Origin: JAZRYE01 sp045600585
GTDB taxonomy: Bacteria > Bacillota_I > Bacilli_A > RFN20 > CAG-826
Direction: 5' to 3'
Assembly (NCBI GenBank): GCA_045600585.1
Contig: JAZRYE010000032.1
Span: forward strand, 25,213 to 89,212
DNA: 64,000 nt
Each line of letters starts with the position of its first letter. Position 1 is the stretch's first letter. A program made the translations under genes and the position numbers. The notes beneath the pieces were generated by a model that searched no databases, was not told where the DNA came from, and saw only the letters and a program-made list of their open reading frames with translations. Of this stretch, positions 49,831 through 58,563 are shown piece by piece.

Positions 49831-50007
49831 ATGGCAAAGAAAAAAGTAACAATCGATCCAAATGCATGCATTATGTGTGGAGCTTGTGTAGGCTCTTACC
49901 CAGATGATTTCAAATTTGGTGATACCGGTGTTGCAGAACCAGTTACAGGTGAAGCTGAAGAAGAAGCAGCTGATGTCTGCCCAGTTGGTGCAATCTCATT
50001 AGAGTAA
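49831..50007 (+). CDS. fdx: Ferredoxin, single 4Fe-4S
   Basis: A 58-residue ferredoxin. Cluster ligands are CIMCGAC near residue 14 and a CP pair (DVCPVGAI) near residue 50, giving C-x2-C-x2-C ... CP for one 4Fe-4S cluster; the short acidic body (EAEEEAAD) is typical of Bacillus-type ferredoxins. It has a near-consensus promoter, AAGGAGG 8 nt before the ATG and a strong terminator, so it is probably an abundant monocistronic electron carrier. The cluster would come from SUF/Nfu. Confidence 0.93.
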   Translation: MAKKKVTIDPNACIMCGACVGSYPDDFKFGDTGVAEPVTGEAEEEAADVCPVGAISLE

Positions 50008-50019
50008 CTATATGAAAAG

Positions 50020-50048
50020 AACTAGGAATTCAACTTCCTAGTTTTTTT
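50020..50048. terminator. Terminator after the ferredoxin gene
   Basis: AACTAGGAA pairs with TTCCTAGTT around a 6-nt loop, with seven T in all. The reverse strand (CTTTTC tail) may also serve ribU. Confidence 0.9.
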
Positions 50049-50075
50049 CTACTCTTTTTTCTATTATTGAGCTTT

Positions 50076-50906
50076 TTACGAAAGCTCTTTTTCTTTTTCT
50101 GCAGTGATCTTGTTAAGCAATTTATGGATGCGTTTATATAATAAGAACGTTAACAAGAATAAAATCAAATAACGTAATAAATTAAATGGAAGAACACCAA
50201 TAAAGATGTAATAAATCATAAAGTTTTCTACCGTAACATTACCCATATATGAAAGAGCACCAGCAAGATATTCCATTGAGAATCCTGCAATTTTTATATA
50301 GGCAGGAATAAGAACAAGCCAGTTAATAACACAAGCAATTAAAGTGCAAAAGCACATAGCAATTGCTGAGCCAACTAAAGCACCTTTAAGATTGTGATAT
50401 TTCTTATAAATCATGCCTGTAATTATCACTAGTGATAATCCTAATAATAAATCAGCAAATTCACCTACTCCAACGGTAAATGTACCAGGTAATTTAGTTA
50501 AGAATCTAACAAATATTACGATACATCCGGCATACGGTCCATAAGCAAAAGTCGTAATAAGAGCAGGAAGTTCACTCACATTAAATAAATCAAGCCAAGG
50601 TGGGAAAAACGGAACCTTTGGAATATAGCTAGCAATATAATAGAAAATAATAGTTAATGCAGATTGAACACCAATCATCGTTACTTCTTTAACGGTAAAG
50701 ACGTGTTTTTTAGCGAATGATTGATAAATGAACATAACACCAATAAAAGTAACTAAAGCTCCGGCAATAGCAATCGCGGAATACCATGTAGTAGTTGTTT
50801 CTTTTTCTTTTACAAAGAACGCTAAAACAATTAAGCCTGCACCAATTAACGTGGTAGCGATACCAATAATTAATTTTGCAAGTCGACTGAGTTTTGATTT
50901 TTCCAT
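50076..50906 (-). CDS. ribU: Riboflavin ECF transporter substrate-binding subunit RibU
   Basis: RibU is the membrane S-component that binds riboflavin and couples to the shared ECF energising module. The 276-residue protein has a hydrophobic N-terminal pair of helices (about 8-60, longer than in most RibU proteins) and then the six-helix S fold, with FPPWLDLFNVSELPALITTF and YGPYAGCIVIFVRFL. The FMN riboswitch in its leader confirms the substrate class. The basic/acidic C-terminus (KITAEKEKEL) is cytoplasmic. No ECF ATPase gene is in the window. Confidence 0.93.
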   Translation of the reverse strand: MEKSKLSRLAKLIIGIATTLIGAGLIVLAFFVKEKETTTTWYSAIAIAGALVTFIGVMFIYQSFAKKHVFTVKEVTMIGVQSALTIIFYYIASYIPKVPFFPPWLDLFNVSELPALITTFAYGPYAGCIVIFVRFLTKLPGTFTVGVGEFADLLLGLSLVIITGMIYKKYHNLKGALVGSAIAMCFCTLIACVINWLVLIPAYIKIAGFSMEYLAGALSYMGNVTVENFMIYYIFIGVLPFNLLRYLILFLLTFLLYKRIHKLLNKITAEKEKELS

Positions 50907-50923
50907 AGATGTTCCTCCTTCTA

Positions 50924-50947
50924 ATAAAAAAATCCTGAACTCAGGAT
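50924..50947 (-). terminator. Riboswitch-controlled terminator of ribU
   Basis: On the minus strand ATCCTG pairs with CAGGAT, followed by seven T. It lies between the FMN aptamer and the ribU ribosome site. Confidence 0.88.
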
Positions 50948-50971
50948 CTTGGTTAATAGATTAAATCTATT

Positions 50972-51079
50972 TGCCTTCTTTCATCCAGACTTTACTGTCG
51001 CCACTGGATTCGCACCAGTTCAGTCAATAGACTCGCGGGGTTTACCGCCGGTAGGGAATTGCACCCGACCCTGAAGCAT
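50972..51079 (-). promoter_or_regulatory. FMN riboswitch (RFN element)
   Basis: On the minus strand the RFN signature pieces appear in order: AGGGTCGGGTGCAATTCCC, ACCGGCGGTAA, CCCGCGA, CTGGTGCGAATCCAG, and GGATGAAAGAAGG, closed by a P1 helix. FMN binding should favour the terminator at 50924-50947 and reduce ribU expression. Confidence 0.96.
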
Positions 51080-51110
51080 TTTTAATATTATCCACTACTC
51101 TTAATAAATA

Positions 51111-51812
51111 TTAAAGAGGTTTTTTCTTTATCGAGGCATAGTCACGTGGATATTTAACATTTGTCTCTTTATCTTTTCTAATATATGCAATCTTTCTGAC
51201 TTCATGAGATTCAGGAAGTTCGTCTTCATAAATCTTAACTAGATGACAGTTTAATTTCTTTAATGCACTTGTAGATTCTTTTAATTCTTCTTCAAGTCCA
51301 GGTCCTTTCATGACAAGGAAAGTTCCGCCAACTTTGATAATAGGTGTTACTAATTCTAATAAGATATTTAAAGGAGCAACTGCACGTGCGATTGCATAGT
51401 CATATGTATCTCTATTATTTTGTGCAAATGATTCAACACGATCGTTAACACATTTAATATTCATGCTATTTGCTTTTGTAAAATCAGATAAATAATCTAT
51501 CTTCTTTTTAGTAGCATCTAACAAAGTTAGATTCATATTAGGATTTAATGTATATAGAACTAAACCAGGGAAACCAGCCCCTGTTCCAATATCAATAATG
51601 GATTTGTTATCAAAATCAGAATCAATAAGAGGAAGCGCACTATCAACAATCATCTTTTCCAAGAATGTTGGTTCATCTTTAATAGCAGTTAGATTGAACT
51701 TTTCATTTGTCTCAAGGGTGCTTTTCATAATCATGAACAAAGTATCAATCTTTGCTTCATCAAAAGGAATGTCTCTAATGTTTAAGAATTCTTTGACAGT
51801 ATCTCTATTCAT
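51111..51812 (-). CDS. rsmG: 16S rRNA (guanine-527-N7)-methyltransferase
   Basis: RsmG methylates G527 of 16S rRNA. The 233-residue Rossmann methyltransferase has FNLTAIKDEPTFLEKMIVDS near residue 40, the SAM loop IIDIGTGAGFPGL near residue 70, LLDATKKKIDYL and YDYAIARAVAPL. Its start overlaps the mnmG stop by 8 nt, the widely conserved mnmG-rsmG (gidA-gidB) pair. Confidence 0.96.
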   Translation of the reverse strand: MNRDTVKEFLNIRDIPFDEAKIDTLFMIMKSTLETNEKFNLTAIKDEPTFLEKMIVDSALPLIDSDFDNKSIIDIGTGAGFPGLVLYTLNPNMNLTLLDATKKKIDYLSDFTKANSMNIKCVNDRVESFAQNNRDTYDYAIARAVAPLNILLELVTPIIKVGGTFLVMKGPGLEEELKESTSALKKLNCHLVKIYEDELPESHEVRKIAYIRKDKETNVKYPRDYASIKKKPL

Positions 51813-53682
51813 GATTCATATACTTCCTAACATTCATAATTAAGATAGAAATATCAGCAGGATTAACACCACTAATACGTGACGCTTGACCAATTGTTAA
51901 TGGTCTTACTTTAGCTAACTTTTGTCTCGCTTCTAAAGCTAATCCATCCATATGTTCAAAATCAAATTCACTTGGAATTTTCATTTCTTCAAGTTTTGCC
52001 ATATTAGCAGCATCTCTAATTTGTTTTGCAATATATCCTTCATATTTTGCAATAACTTCAATTTCTTCAACACCACTATCATCTAATTCGATGTTTTCTA
52101 ATTCAGGAATAAATTCTGCTAATTTACGATATTCAACACCAGGGCGTTTAAGAATTTCAAAGGCAAGGATACCACCTTTTAATTCGTTAAATCCTAAGCT
52201 CATTAAATAGCTTTCAATTCCTTTTCTTTTGCCTAAATAAACAGTTTTAAGGATTTCTTCAGCTCTTTTTAAGTTCTCGCATTTATTTACGAATTTAGCG
52301 TATCTTTCTTCACTGATAAGTCCGACTTTATGTCCGAGTTCAGTTAAACGTAAATCAGCGTTATCGTGTCTTAAAATTAATCTAAACTCTGCTCTTGATG
52401 ACATTAATCTATATGGTTCTAATGTGCCTTTAGTCACAAGGTCATCAATCATAACGCCAATATAAGATTGATCTCTTCTTAAGATTAAAGGTTCTTTTCC
52501 TTCAATTTTTAAAGCAGCGTTAATACCAGCAATTAGACCAAGTGCAGCAGCTTCTTCATAGCCAGAAGTACCACAAATTTGTCCACCGATATATAATCCG
52601 GGCCATTTTTTAATTTCTAAAGTTGGGCCATATTCTTCAGTTTTGATTGCATCATATTCAATAGCATAAGCATATTTTAAGAACACAGCATTCTCAAAAC
52701 CTGGTAATGATCTAACCATTTCTTCTTGAACATCTACTGGCATGGATGTTGAAAAACCTTGTAAATAAATAGAGTCACTATTTCTAGATTCAGGCTCTAG
52801 GAAAAGTTGATGTCTTTCTTTATCGGCAAAGTTAACAATCTTTGATTCGATAGATGGACAATATCTAGGACCGACGCCTGTAACTAAGCCACTATACATA
52901 GCAGAGTCTTTAAGGTGGTCTCTAATTATTTGATGTGTTTTTGGGGTTGTATAAATCAAGTAGCAGAGTTCTTGCTCTTCTACTGGAATAAATTCAGTTG
53001 TTTCATAAGAGAATGCTAATTTACCTTTAGTTCCTGGTTGAGGGGAAGCTTTTGTAAAATCAATAGAATCTCTTTTAATTCTTGGAGGTGTACCTGTTTT
53101 AAATCTAATGGTTTCAATGCCCATACTTCTCAAATATGGAGATAAACCTAAACTAGGTCTTTGACCATCAGGTCCTTCGTCTTTTACATCATTACCACGG
53201 AATATTTGTGCTTCCATGTAAGTGCCTGTTGTTAAAATGACTGCTTTAGCAGTAATTTCTTCTCCATTTTCTAAAGTAACACCATACACTTTGGTGTCAT
53301 CGTGCAAAATGGATTTAACCATTGCTTCTCTTACTTCTAAATGAGGAGTATTTAATGCAACAGAACGAATATATGCAGGATATTCAATTTTATCTTGTTG
53401 TGCTCTTAAGCATTGAACGCCAGGCCCTTTGCCTGTATTGAGCATTTTTAATTGGAGATAATGATGATCAGCAAATTTGCCTTGCATACCGCCTAAAGCA
53501 TCTATTTCTCTAACAACAATACCTTTAGCAGAACCGCCAATTGAGGGATTGCATGGCATATTGCCAATTAAATTTATATTAATAGTTAATAACAAGGTTT
53601 CGTGACCCATATGGGCGCATGCGAAAGCAGCTTCAACACCAGCGTGTCCACCACCAACAACAATAACATCGTAGCTTTTCAT
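51805..53682 (-). CDS. mnmG: tRNA uridine-5-carboxymethylaminomethyl modification enzyme MnmG
   Basis: MnmG, with MnmE, modifies U34 of several tRNAs using FAD and methylene-THF. The 625-residue protein has the FAD loop VVGGGHAGVEAAFA, the MPCNPSIGGSAKG motif near residue 42, the LGLSPYLRSMGIETIRFKTG region and the GYEEAAALGLIAGINA motif near residue 365. Full length. It lies 1 nt downstream of sufB, so the suf genes and mnmG-rsmG are probably co-transcribed. Confidence 0.98.
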   Translation of the reverse strand: MKSYDVIVVGGGHAGVEAAFACAHMGHETLLLTININLIGNMPCNPSIGGSAKGIVVREIDALGGMQGKFADHHYLQLKMLNTGKGPGVQCLRAQQDKIEYPAYIRSVALNTPHLEVREAMVKSILHDDTKVYGVTLENGEEITAKAVILTTGTYMEAQIFRGNDVKDEGPDGQRPSLGLSPYLRSMGIETIRFKTGTPPRIKRDSIDFTKASPQPGTKGKLAFSYETTEFIPVEEQELCYLIYTTPKTHQIIRDHLKDSAMYSGLVTGVGPRYCPSIESKIVNFADKERHQLFLEPESRNSDSIYLQGFSTSMPVDVQEEMVRSLPGFENAVFLKYAYAIEYDAIKTEEYGPTLEIKKWPGLYIGGQICGTSGYEEAAALGLIAGINAALKIEGKEPLILRRDQSYIGVMIDDLVTKGTLEPYRLMSSRAEFRLILRHDNADLRLTELGHKVGLISEERYAKFVNKCENLKRAEEILKTVYLGKRKGIESYLMSLGFNELKGGILAFEILKRPGVEYRKLAEFIPELENIELDDSGVEEIEVIAKYEGYIAKQIRDAANMAKLEEMKIPSEFDFEHMDGLALEARQKLAKVRPLTIGQASRISGVNPADISILIMNVRKYMNHE

Positions 53683-53683
53683 A

Positions 53684-55084
53684 CTAACCGACGCTTCCTT
53701 CCATATCCATCTTAATTAATTGATTTAATTCAACTGCATATTCCATAGGTAATTCTCTAGAGAATGGTTCAATGAATCCCATGATAATCATTTGAGTAGC
53801 TTCTTTTTCACTAATTCCACGAGACATCAAATAGAATAATTGGTCTTCTGAAATCTTAGAAACAGTAGCTTCATGTTCAATGTAAGATGAATTATTTTTA
53901 ACCTCATTATTAGGTATAGTATCACTTCTTGATAGTTTATCTAAAATCAATGTGTCACATTCGACATGGCTTCTACAATTGATTGCATTTTCTTCATGTC
54001 TTACTGTTCCACGATAGTTTGCGACTCCACCATTTTTAACAATGGATTTGGAGATGATTGTACTTGTTGTATTTGGTGCTTTATGAATCATTCTTGCACC
54101 TGCATCTTGGTATTGTCCTTTGCCTGCAACAGCAATGGAAATGCATGTGCCTTTAGCACCTTCACCAGCTAATATACAAGCTGGGTATTTCATATTGAGT
54201 TGGCTACCGATATTACCATCAATCCATTCCATTTGAGCATTCTCATAGCAGATTGCTCTTTTAGTAACTAAGTTAACGATATTTGTTGACCAGTTTTGAA
54301 CTGTAGAATAACGGCATCTACCACCTTTATGAATGATAATTTCAACAACAGCAGCGTGTAATGATTCTTTTGAATATGTAGGAGCAGTACATCCTTCAAC
54401 ATAATGGACATCTGCACCTTCATCAACAATGATTAATGTACGTTCAAATTGACCACTCTTTTCATTGTTAATTCTGAAATAACTTTGTAATGGCTTATCT
54501 AAATGTACATTTTTTGGTACATAAATGAATGATCCACCTGACCAAACCGCACCATTTAAAGCAGAGTATTTATTATCTGCAAAAGGTACTAAAGTACCGA
54601 AATATTTTTTAACTAAATCTGGATATAGCTTTAGAGCCATATCTGTAGAAAGGAAGATAACACCTTTATCATTTACTTCCTTTAACATGTTGTGATAAAC
54701 AACTTCAGATTCATATTGAGTGGAGACACCAGCTAAATATTTTTGTTCAGCTTCAGGAATACCTAATTTACCAAAAGTATTTTTTATAGTTTCAGGAACC
54801 TCACTCCAGTCTTGTGCTTCTTTATTACTTGGTCTTGTAAAATATGTATAAGAATCAAAATCTAATCCAGATAGATCAGGACCGTAATTTGGGTTGTGCA
54901 TAGCCAAAAATGCTCGAAGAGATTTTAATCTATATTCAAGCATCCATTCAGGTTCATTTTTAAGGCGAGAGATTTCTCTAACAACTTGTTCATTAATACC
55001 TTTATCAGTCTTAAGAACAGAAACGTCTTTATCTTTGAATCCGTATTTATAATCTTCTTGGAATTTAATATCTTTATCTGACAT
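53684..55084 (-). CDS. sufB: Fe-S cluster assembly protein SufB
   Basis: SufB is the scaffold subunit of the SufBC2D complex. The 466-residue protein shows YFTRPSNKEAQDWSEVPE, the VPKNVHLDKPLQSYFRIN core strand, EGCTAPTYSKESLHAAVVEI, KRAICYENAQMEWIDGNIGS and a C-terminal RGISEKEATQMIIMGFIEP tail like that of SufD. The strict order here is sufC-sufD-sufS-sufU-sufB, typical of Bacilli. It needs SufC ATPase activity and SufS/SufU sulfur. Confidence 0.98.
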   Translation of the reverse strand: MSDKDIKFQEDYKYGFKDKDVSVLKTDKGINEQVVREISRLKNEPEWMLEYRLKSLRAFLAMHNPNYGPDLSGLDFDSYTYFTRPSNKEAQDWSEVPETIKNTFGKLGIPEAEQKYLAGVSTQYESEVVYHNMLKEVNDKGVIFLSTDMALKLYPDLVKKYFGTLVPFADNKYSALNGAVWSGGSFIYVPKNVHLDKPLQSYFRINNEKSGQFERTLIIVDEGADVHYVEGCTAPTYSKESLHAAVVEIIIHKGGRCRYSTVQNWSTNIVNLVTKRAICYENAQMEWIDGNIGSQLNMKYPACILAGEGAKGTCISIAVAGKGQYQDAGARMIHKAPNTTSTIISKSIVKNGGVANYRGTVRHEENAINCRSHVECDTLILDKLSRSDTIPNNEVKNNSSYIEHEATVSKISEDQLFYLMSRGISEKEATQMIIMGFIEPFSRELPMEYAVELNQLIKMDMEGSVG

Positions 55085-55085
55085 T

Positions 55086-55517
55086 TTACTTAACCTTCAA
55101 AATGTTATCAGCAGCAGTCCAACCAATTGTGGCACATCTAATTCTAGCTGCTTGTTTAGATGTATTAATGAATACAACAGCTTCATCAAGAACTTCATCA
55201 TCAAATTCTTGTTCATGAATCATATTGTCGTATTGTTTAATGATGTATTCGGCTTGTTCGACGGTCTTATCTTTTAATAAGTCGCACATAATGTCAGTGC
55301 TGGCAGTTGAAATAGTACAAGCAACACCATTGAAGCATGCATCCTCAACTTTATTATCTTTAACTAATAAATAAATATTAAGGTCATCAATGCAGTTATC
55401 AGAGTGCATATGATACATCTTATATTCATCGCTAGGAGCATCATGTTTATTAGTAGGATTTGAATAATGGTCCATGATAATTGAACGCATCATATCATTA
55501 GAAAGAGAAATAGGCAT
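55086..55517 (-). CDS. sufU: Zinc-dependent sulfurtransferase SufU
   Basis: SufU takes sulfur from the SufS persulfide in Gram-positive bacteria. The 143-residue protein has IIMDHYSNPTNK, the DNCIDDLNIYL region with Cys and Asp zinc ligands near residue 43, NGVACTIS near residue 68 and RIRCATIGWTA at the C-terminus. The ATG at 55517 is chosen because GGAGGTGA lies just upstream. It overlaps the end of sufS by 20 nt. Confidence 0.95.
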   Translation of the reverse strand: MPISLSNDMMRSIIMDHYSNPTNKHDAPSDEYKMYHMHSDNCIDDLNIYLLVKDNKVEDACFNGVACTISTASTDIMCDLLKDKTVEQAEYIIKQYDNMIHEQEFDDEVLDEAVVFINTSKQAARIRCATIGWTAADNILKVK

Positions 55518-56730
55518 CGAGAATGTCACCTCCATTAATTAGAGCATCGACAAATGTATCGATCTCTTCGTTTGTTGTATATAGATATGTCGACATGCGA
55601 CATGTAGCATTTGTTTTTAAGAAATCATTTAAGATTTTTGCACAATGTTGTCCGCTTCTAACAGCAATGCCTTTTGAATTTAAAAGAGTTGCTTCATCTT
55701 GTGAAAAAATGTCTTTAATATTGAATGTAATAATTCCGCCTACGGCGTTTTTATTATATACGATTACTTTATCGACATTCATCAATTTATCTAAAGCATA
55801 TTGTGTTAGTTCAACATCGTGATTATGAATGTTTTCAATTCCTAATTTTTCAAGGAATTCAACAGCGGCTTTAAATCCCATAATTCCAGAAAGATTTAAA
55901 GTTCCTGCCTCAAATTTTGCTGGTGGAACTAAGTTTTCAATATGACCGCACATATCAAATTTAGCATTCATTCCTCCGCCAGTCATAAATGGATCCATCT
56001 TATCTAATAAGTCATATTTTCCAACGACACATCCGATTCCTGTAGGTCCACACATTTTATGAGCTGAGAAAACGAGGAAGTCTATATCTAAATCTTTGAA
56101 ATCGGTTTTAATATGAGGAACTGATTGGGCTCCATCAACCATGATTAATGCGTTATGAGAATGACAAACTTTTGCTAATGCCTTAACATCGGTTTGATAG
56201 CCAAGAACATTACCAACTTGAGCAACAGCAACTAGCTTTGTTTTTTCGTTAATTACTTTTTCCAAGTTCTCTGCTGTAATTCTTCCATCTTCAGTTAATG
56301 GAATGAATTTAACAGTCGCACCAGTCATTTCAGCAGCTTTATACCAAGGGAGAACATTTGAGGCATGTTCTGCTTCGGTAATTAATACTTCATCGCCTGG
56401 TTTTAAATATTTAATTCCATAACCCCAAGCAACAAGATTAATGCCCATTGTGTCACCGCTTGTAAAAACAACTTCTTTATAGTCGCAATTAACAAAATGG
56501 GCGATTGCTTTTCTAGCGTTTTCAACTTCAACATCCATGTTATAGCAGAGATCGTAATCACCACGATGGGAATTACTATTCATCTCCATATAATACTTGT
56601 TCATAGCATCAATAACACATGAAGGTTTGAATGTGGTTGAAGCATTATCAAGGTATACCAAAGGTTTACCTTGCATAGTCTTACCTTGAAGCATTGGGAA
56701 TTGTTTTCTTATTTCGTATACATCATACAT
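55498..56730 (-). CDS. sufS: Cysteine desulfurase SufS
   Basis: SufS uses PLP to remove sulfur from cysteine. The 410-residue group II desulfurase has NSHRGDYDL, EAEHASNVLPW, MVDGAQSVPH, the PLP lysine in FSAHKMCGPTGIG near residue 222, and the catalytic cysteine in the short TCRMSTYLY-type loop near residue 383 after AVRSGQHC. The product sulfur goes to SufU, encoded next. Cysteine is made by CysE/CysK at the left of the window. Confidence 0.97.
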   Translation of the reverse strand: MYDVYEIRKQFPMLQGKTMQGKPLVYLDNASTTFKPSCVIDAMNKYYMEMNSNSHRGDYDLCYNMDVEVENARKAIAHFVNCDYKEVVFTSGDTMGINLVAWGYGIKYLKPGDEVLITEAEHASNVLPWYKAAEMTGATVKFIPLTEDGRITAENLEKVINEKTKLVAVAQVGNVLGYQTDVKALAKVCHSHNALIMVDGAQSVPHIKTDFKDLDIDFLVFSAHKMCGPTGIGCVVGKYDLLDKMDPFMTGGGMNAKFDMCGHIENLVPPAKFEAGTLNLSGIMGFKAAVEFLEKLGIENIHNHDVELTQYALDKLMNVDKVIVYNKNAVGGIITFNIKDIFSQDEATLLNSKGIAVRSGQHCAKILNDFLKTNATCRMSTYLYTTNEEIDTFVDALINGGDILDAYFSF

Positions 56731-56735
56731 AAGAA

Positions 56736-57527
56736 TTACATCCTTCCTTCAATAAGACCATTAATTTCATCCTTAATAGAATCATCATTAAATCCATTAA
56801 GAATTGGTTTGAGATAACCATAAGTAATTAATTCCTTAGCTTCTGCTTCAGTAAGTCCACGAGAAGTTAAATAGAATAAGTGGTCATCATTTATTTTTCC
56901 AACAATTGCTGCGTGTGATGCAATAACGTCATTTTCATCAATTTTTAAAATAGGTTTAGCAATAGCGTTGCTCTTTTCATCAAAAACCATAATCTTTGCG
57001 TTTTGATGAGCTTCTGCTCTTGATGAACCTTTAATGACAGAGCAAATACCAGAGAAAATAAGTTTTGCTTCGTCTTTACAAACACCATAATTATCTAATT
57101 GGCAATTTGTATTACTTGCGTTGTGATTAACAGAGACATCAAATCTCTTATTATCCTTTTTAGAAGATAAAGAAGCTAAATGCCAAACGCATGAAGATCC
57201 TTCCTCGTTTAAATCAACTTGAACATCACCAAAATTCTTGCCTTCACTAAAATCAGCGAAGTATCCAGTGACTGATGAATCTTTTTTGCATTTGCATAAG
57301 AATTTAAGGTTTCCAAATTCTTTTGTTGATAAGAAAGAAATTGTTAAAGAAGCACCTTCTTCTATATTGATATCAATCAATGCATTTTCTGAAATACCAT
57401 TAATTAATAAATTAATGGAATTATTTTGTTTAATAACAAAAGATAATTGTTTTGCATTTGAAACAATATAGTTATTTGTGTCTAAAACAACACCATTTGG
57501 ATTGTCAGATAAAACAATTCTTTCCAT
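56736..57527 (-). CDS. sufD: Fe-S cluster assembly protein SufD
   Basis: A 263-residue SufD, clearly shorter than the usual 400-440 residues: the N-terminal helical part is largely missing, while the central beta-helix and the C-terminal DHLFYLTSRGLTEAEAKELITYGYLKP motif (the SufC contact) are present. Conserved HAAIVGKINDDHLFY is seen near residue 205. Its ATG overlaps the sufC stop (TAATG). A small SufD is seen in some reduced Firmicutes; I regard it as functional. Confidence 0.92.
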   Translation of the reverse strand: MERIVLSDNPNGVVLDTNNYIVSNAKQLSFVIKQNNSINLLINGISENALIDINIEEGASLTISFLSTKEFGNLKFLCKCKKDSSVTGYFADFSEGKNFGDVQVDLNEEGSSCVWHLASLSSKKDNKRFDVSVNHNASNTNCQLDNYGVCKDEAKLIFSGICSVIKGSSRAEAHQNAKIMVFDEKSNAIAKPILKIDENDVIASHAAIVGKINDDHLFYLTSRGLTEAEAKELITYGYLKPILNGFNDDSIKDEINGLIEGRM

Positions 57528-58345
57528 TATTTTGTCATTTCCTTAACAGCACAAGTTCCAATAGAAACTGTATTCATTTTTGCTTCTTCTTTTGCGATTT
57601 CGATACCAAGTTCAGTCTTAATAAATTCATAACCATTTGTATCGATTCTCTTAATAACTTCTGGACCTGCATCAATAGCAACGCGACCATTGATAATAAC
57701 TACAGATCTTGTTGGTTTAATTAAATCAAATAATCTTGCATAGTGAGAGATTACTAAGAATCCTCTACCTTTTGCTTGTTCTTGTTTAATAACATCACCA
57801 ACAATTTGCATTGCATCGACATCAAGACCAGAGTCGATTTCATCGAGCATAGCAATTTTTGGTTCTAATAAAATCATTTGGAGAATTTCATTTCTCTTCT
57901 TTTCTCCACCTGAGAAGCCTTCATTTAAAGATCTTGTCGCTAAGTCAAAAGGCATTTTTACATCTTTTGTTGCCTTATCTAAAACTTTATAGAAATTATA
58001 TGTAGAAATAGGTTTTTCTCTTCTTGCATTGACTGCAGCTCTTAAGAAGTCTGAATTGATAACACCAGGAACTTCACTTGGATATTGCATACCAAGGAAT
58101 AATCCTGCTCTTGCTCTTTCATCTGTTGATAAAGAAAGAATGTCCTTATCGTCTAAATAAATAGAACCTTCAGTAACTTGATATTTTGGATGGCCCATAA
58201 TAACATTCAACAAAGTTGACTTGCCGTGGCCATTAGGACCTAATAAGGCTACTGTTTCTCCTTCATTAATTACGAGGTTGATTCCTTTAAGAATTTCTTT
58301 TCCCTCGACTTCTGCGTGTAAATTTTTAATAGTTAAGACTGACAT
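57527..58345 (-). CDS. sufC: Fe-S cluster assembly ATPase SufC
   Basis: SufC drives conformational change in SufBC2D. The 272-residue ABC ATPase has Walker A LLGPNGHGKSTLLN near residue 34, a Q-loop MQYPSEVPGV, the signature FSGGEKKRNEI near residue 143, Walker B IAMLDEIDSGLD and the H-loop VISHYARLF. GAGGTGA precedes the ATG. First gene of the operon, with a promoter at 58371-58399. Confidence 0.98.
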   Translation of the reverse strand: MSVLTIKNLHAEVEGKEILKGINLVINEGETVALLGPNGHGKSTLLNVIMGHPKYQVTEGSIYLDDKDILSLSTDERARAGLFLGMQYPSEVPGVINSDFLRAAVNARREKPISTYNFYKVLDKATKDVKMPFDLATRSLNEGFSGGEKKRNEILQMILLEPKIAMLDEIDSGLDVDAMQIVGDVIKQEQAKGRGFLVISHYARLFDLIKPTRSVVIINGRVAIDAGPEVIKRIDTNGYEFIKTELGIEIAKEEAKMNTVSIGTCAVKEMTK

Positions 58346-58370
58346 AGCATCACCTCAAATTCCGTAATGT

Positions 58371-58399
58371 ATTTTAAACATGAATTTTATTATCTTCAA
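58371..58399 (-). promoter_or_regulatory. Promoter of the suf operon
   Basis: On the minus strand TTGAAG (58394-58399), 17 nt, TAAAAT (58371-58376). The rest of 58400-58563 is AT-rich divergent spacer; no IscR- or Fur-type box is evident. Confidence 0.7.
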
Positions 58400-58563
58400 T
58401 TAATACGATAATTTTTTTCACTTTTGATTCATTTTGGGCATTTTTTGAGCTCGTTTTGTCATTTACTATGTAAGTATTTTTTTGATTTTAATAATTTTTG
58501 TTGCAATTGGGAGCCATAATATTTAAGATATTAACGCTATATTCAATAGAAGGAGAGTAAACT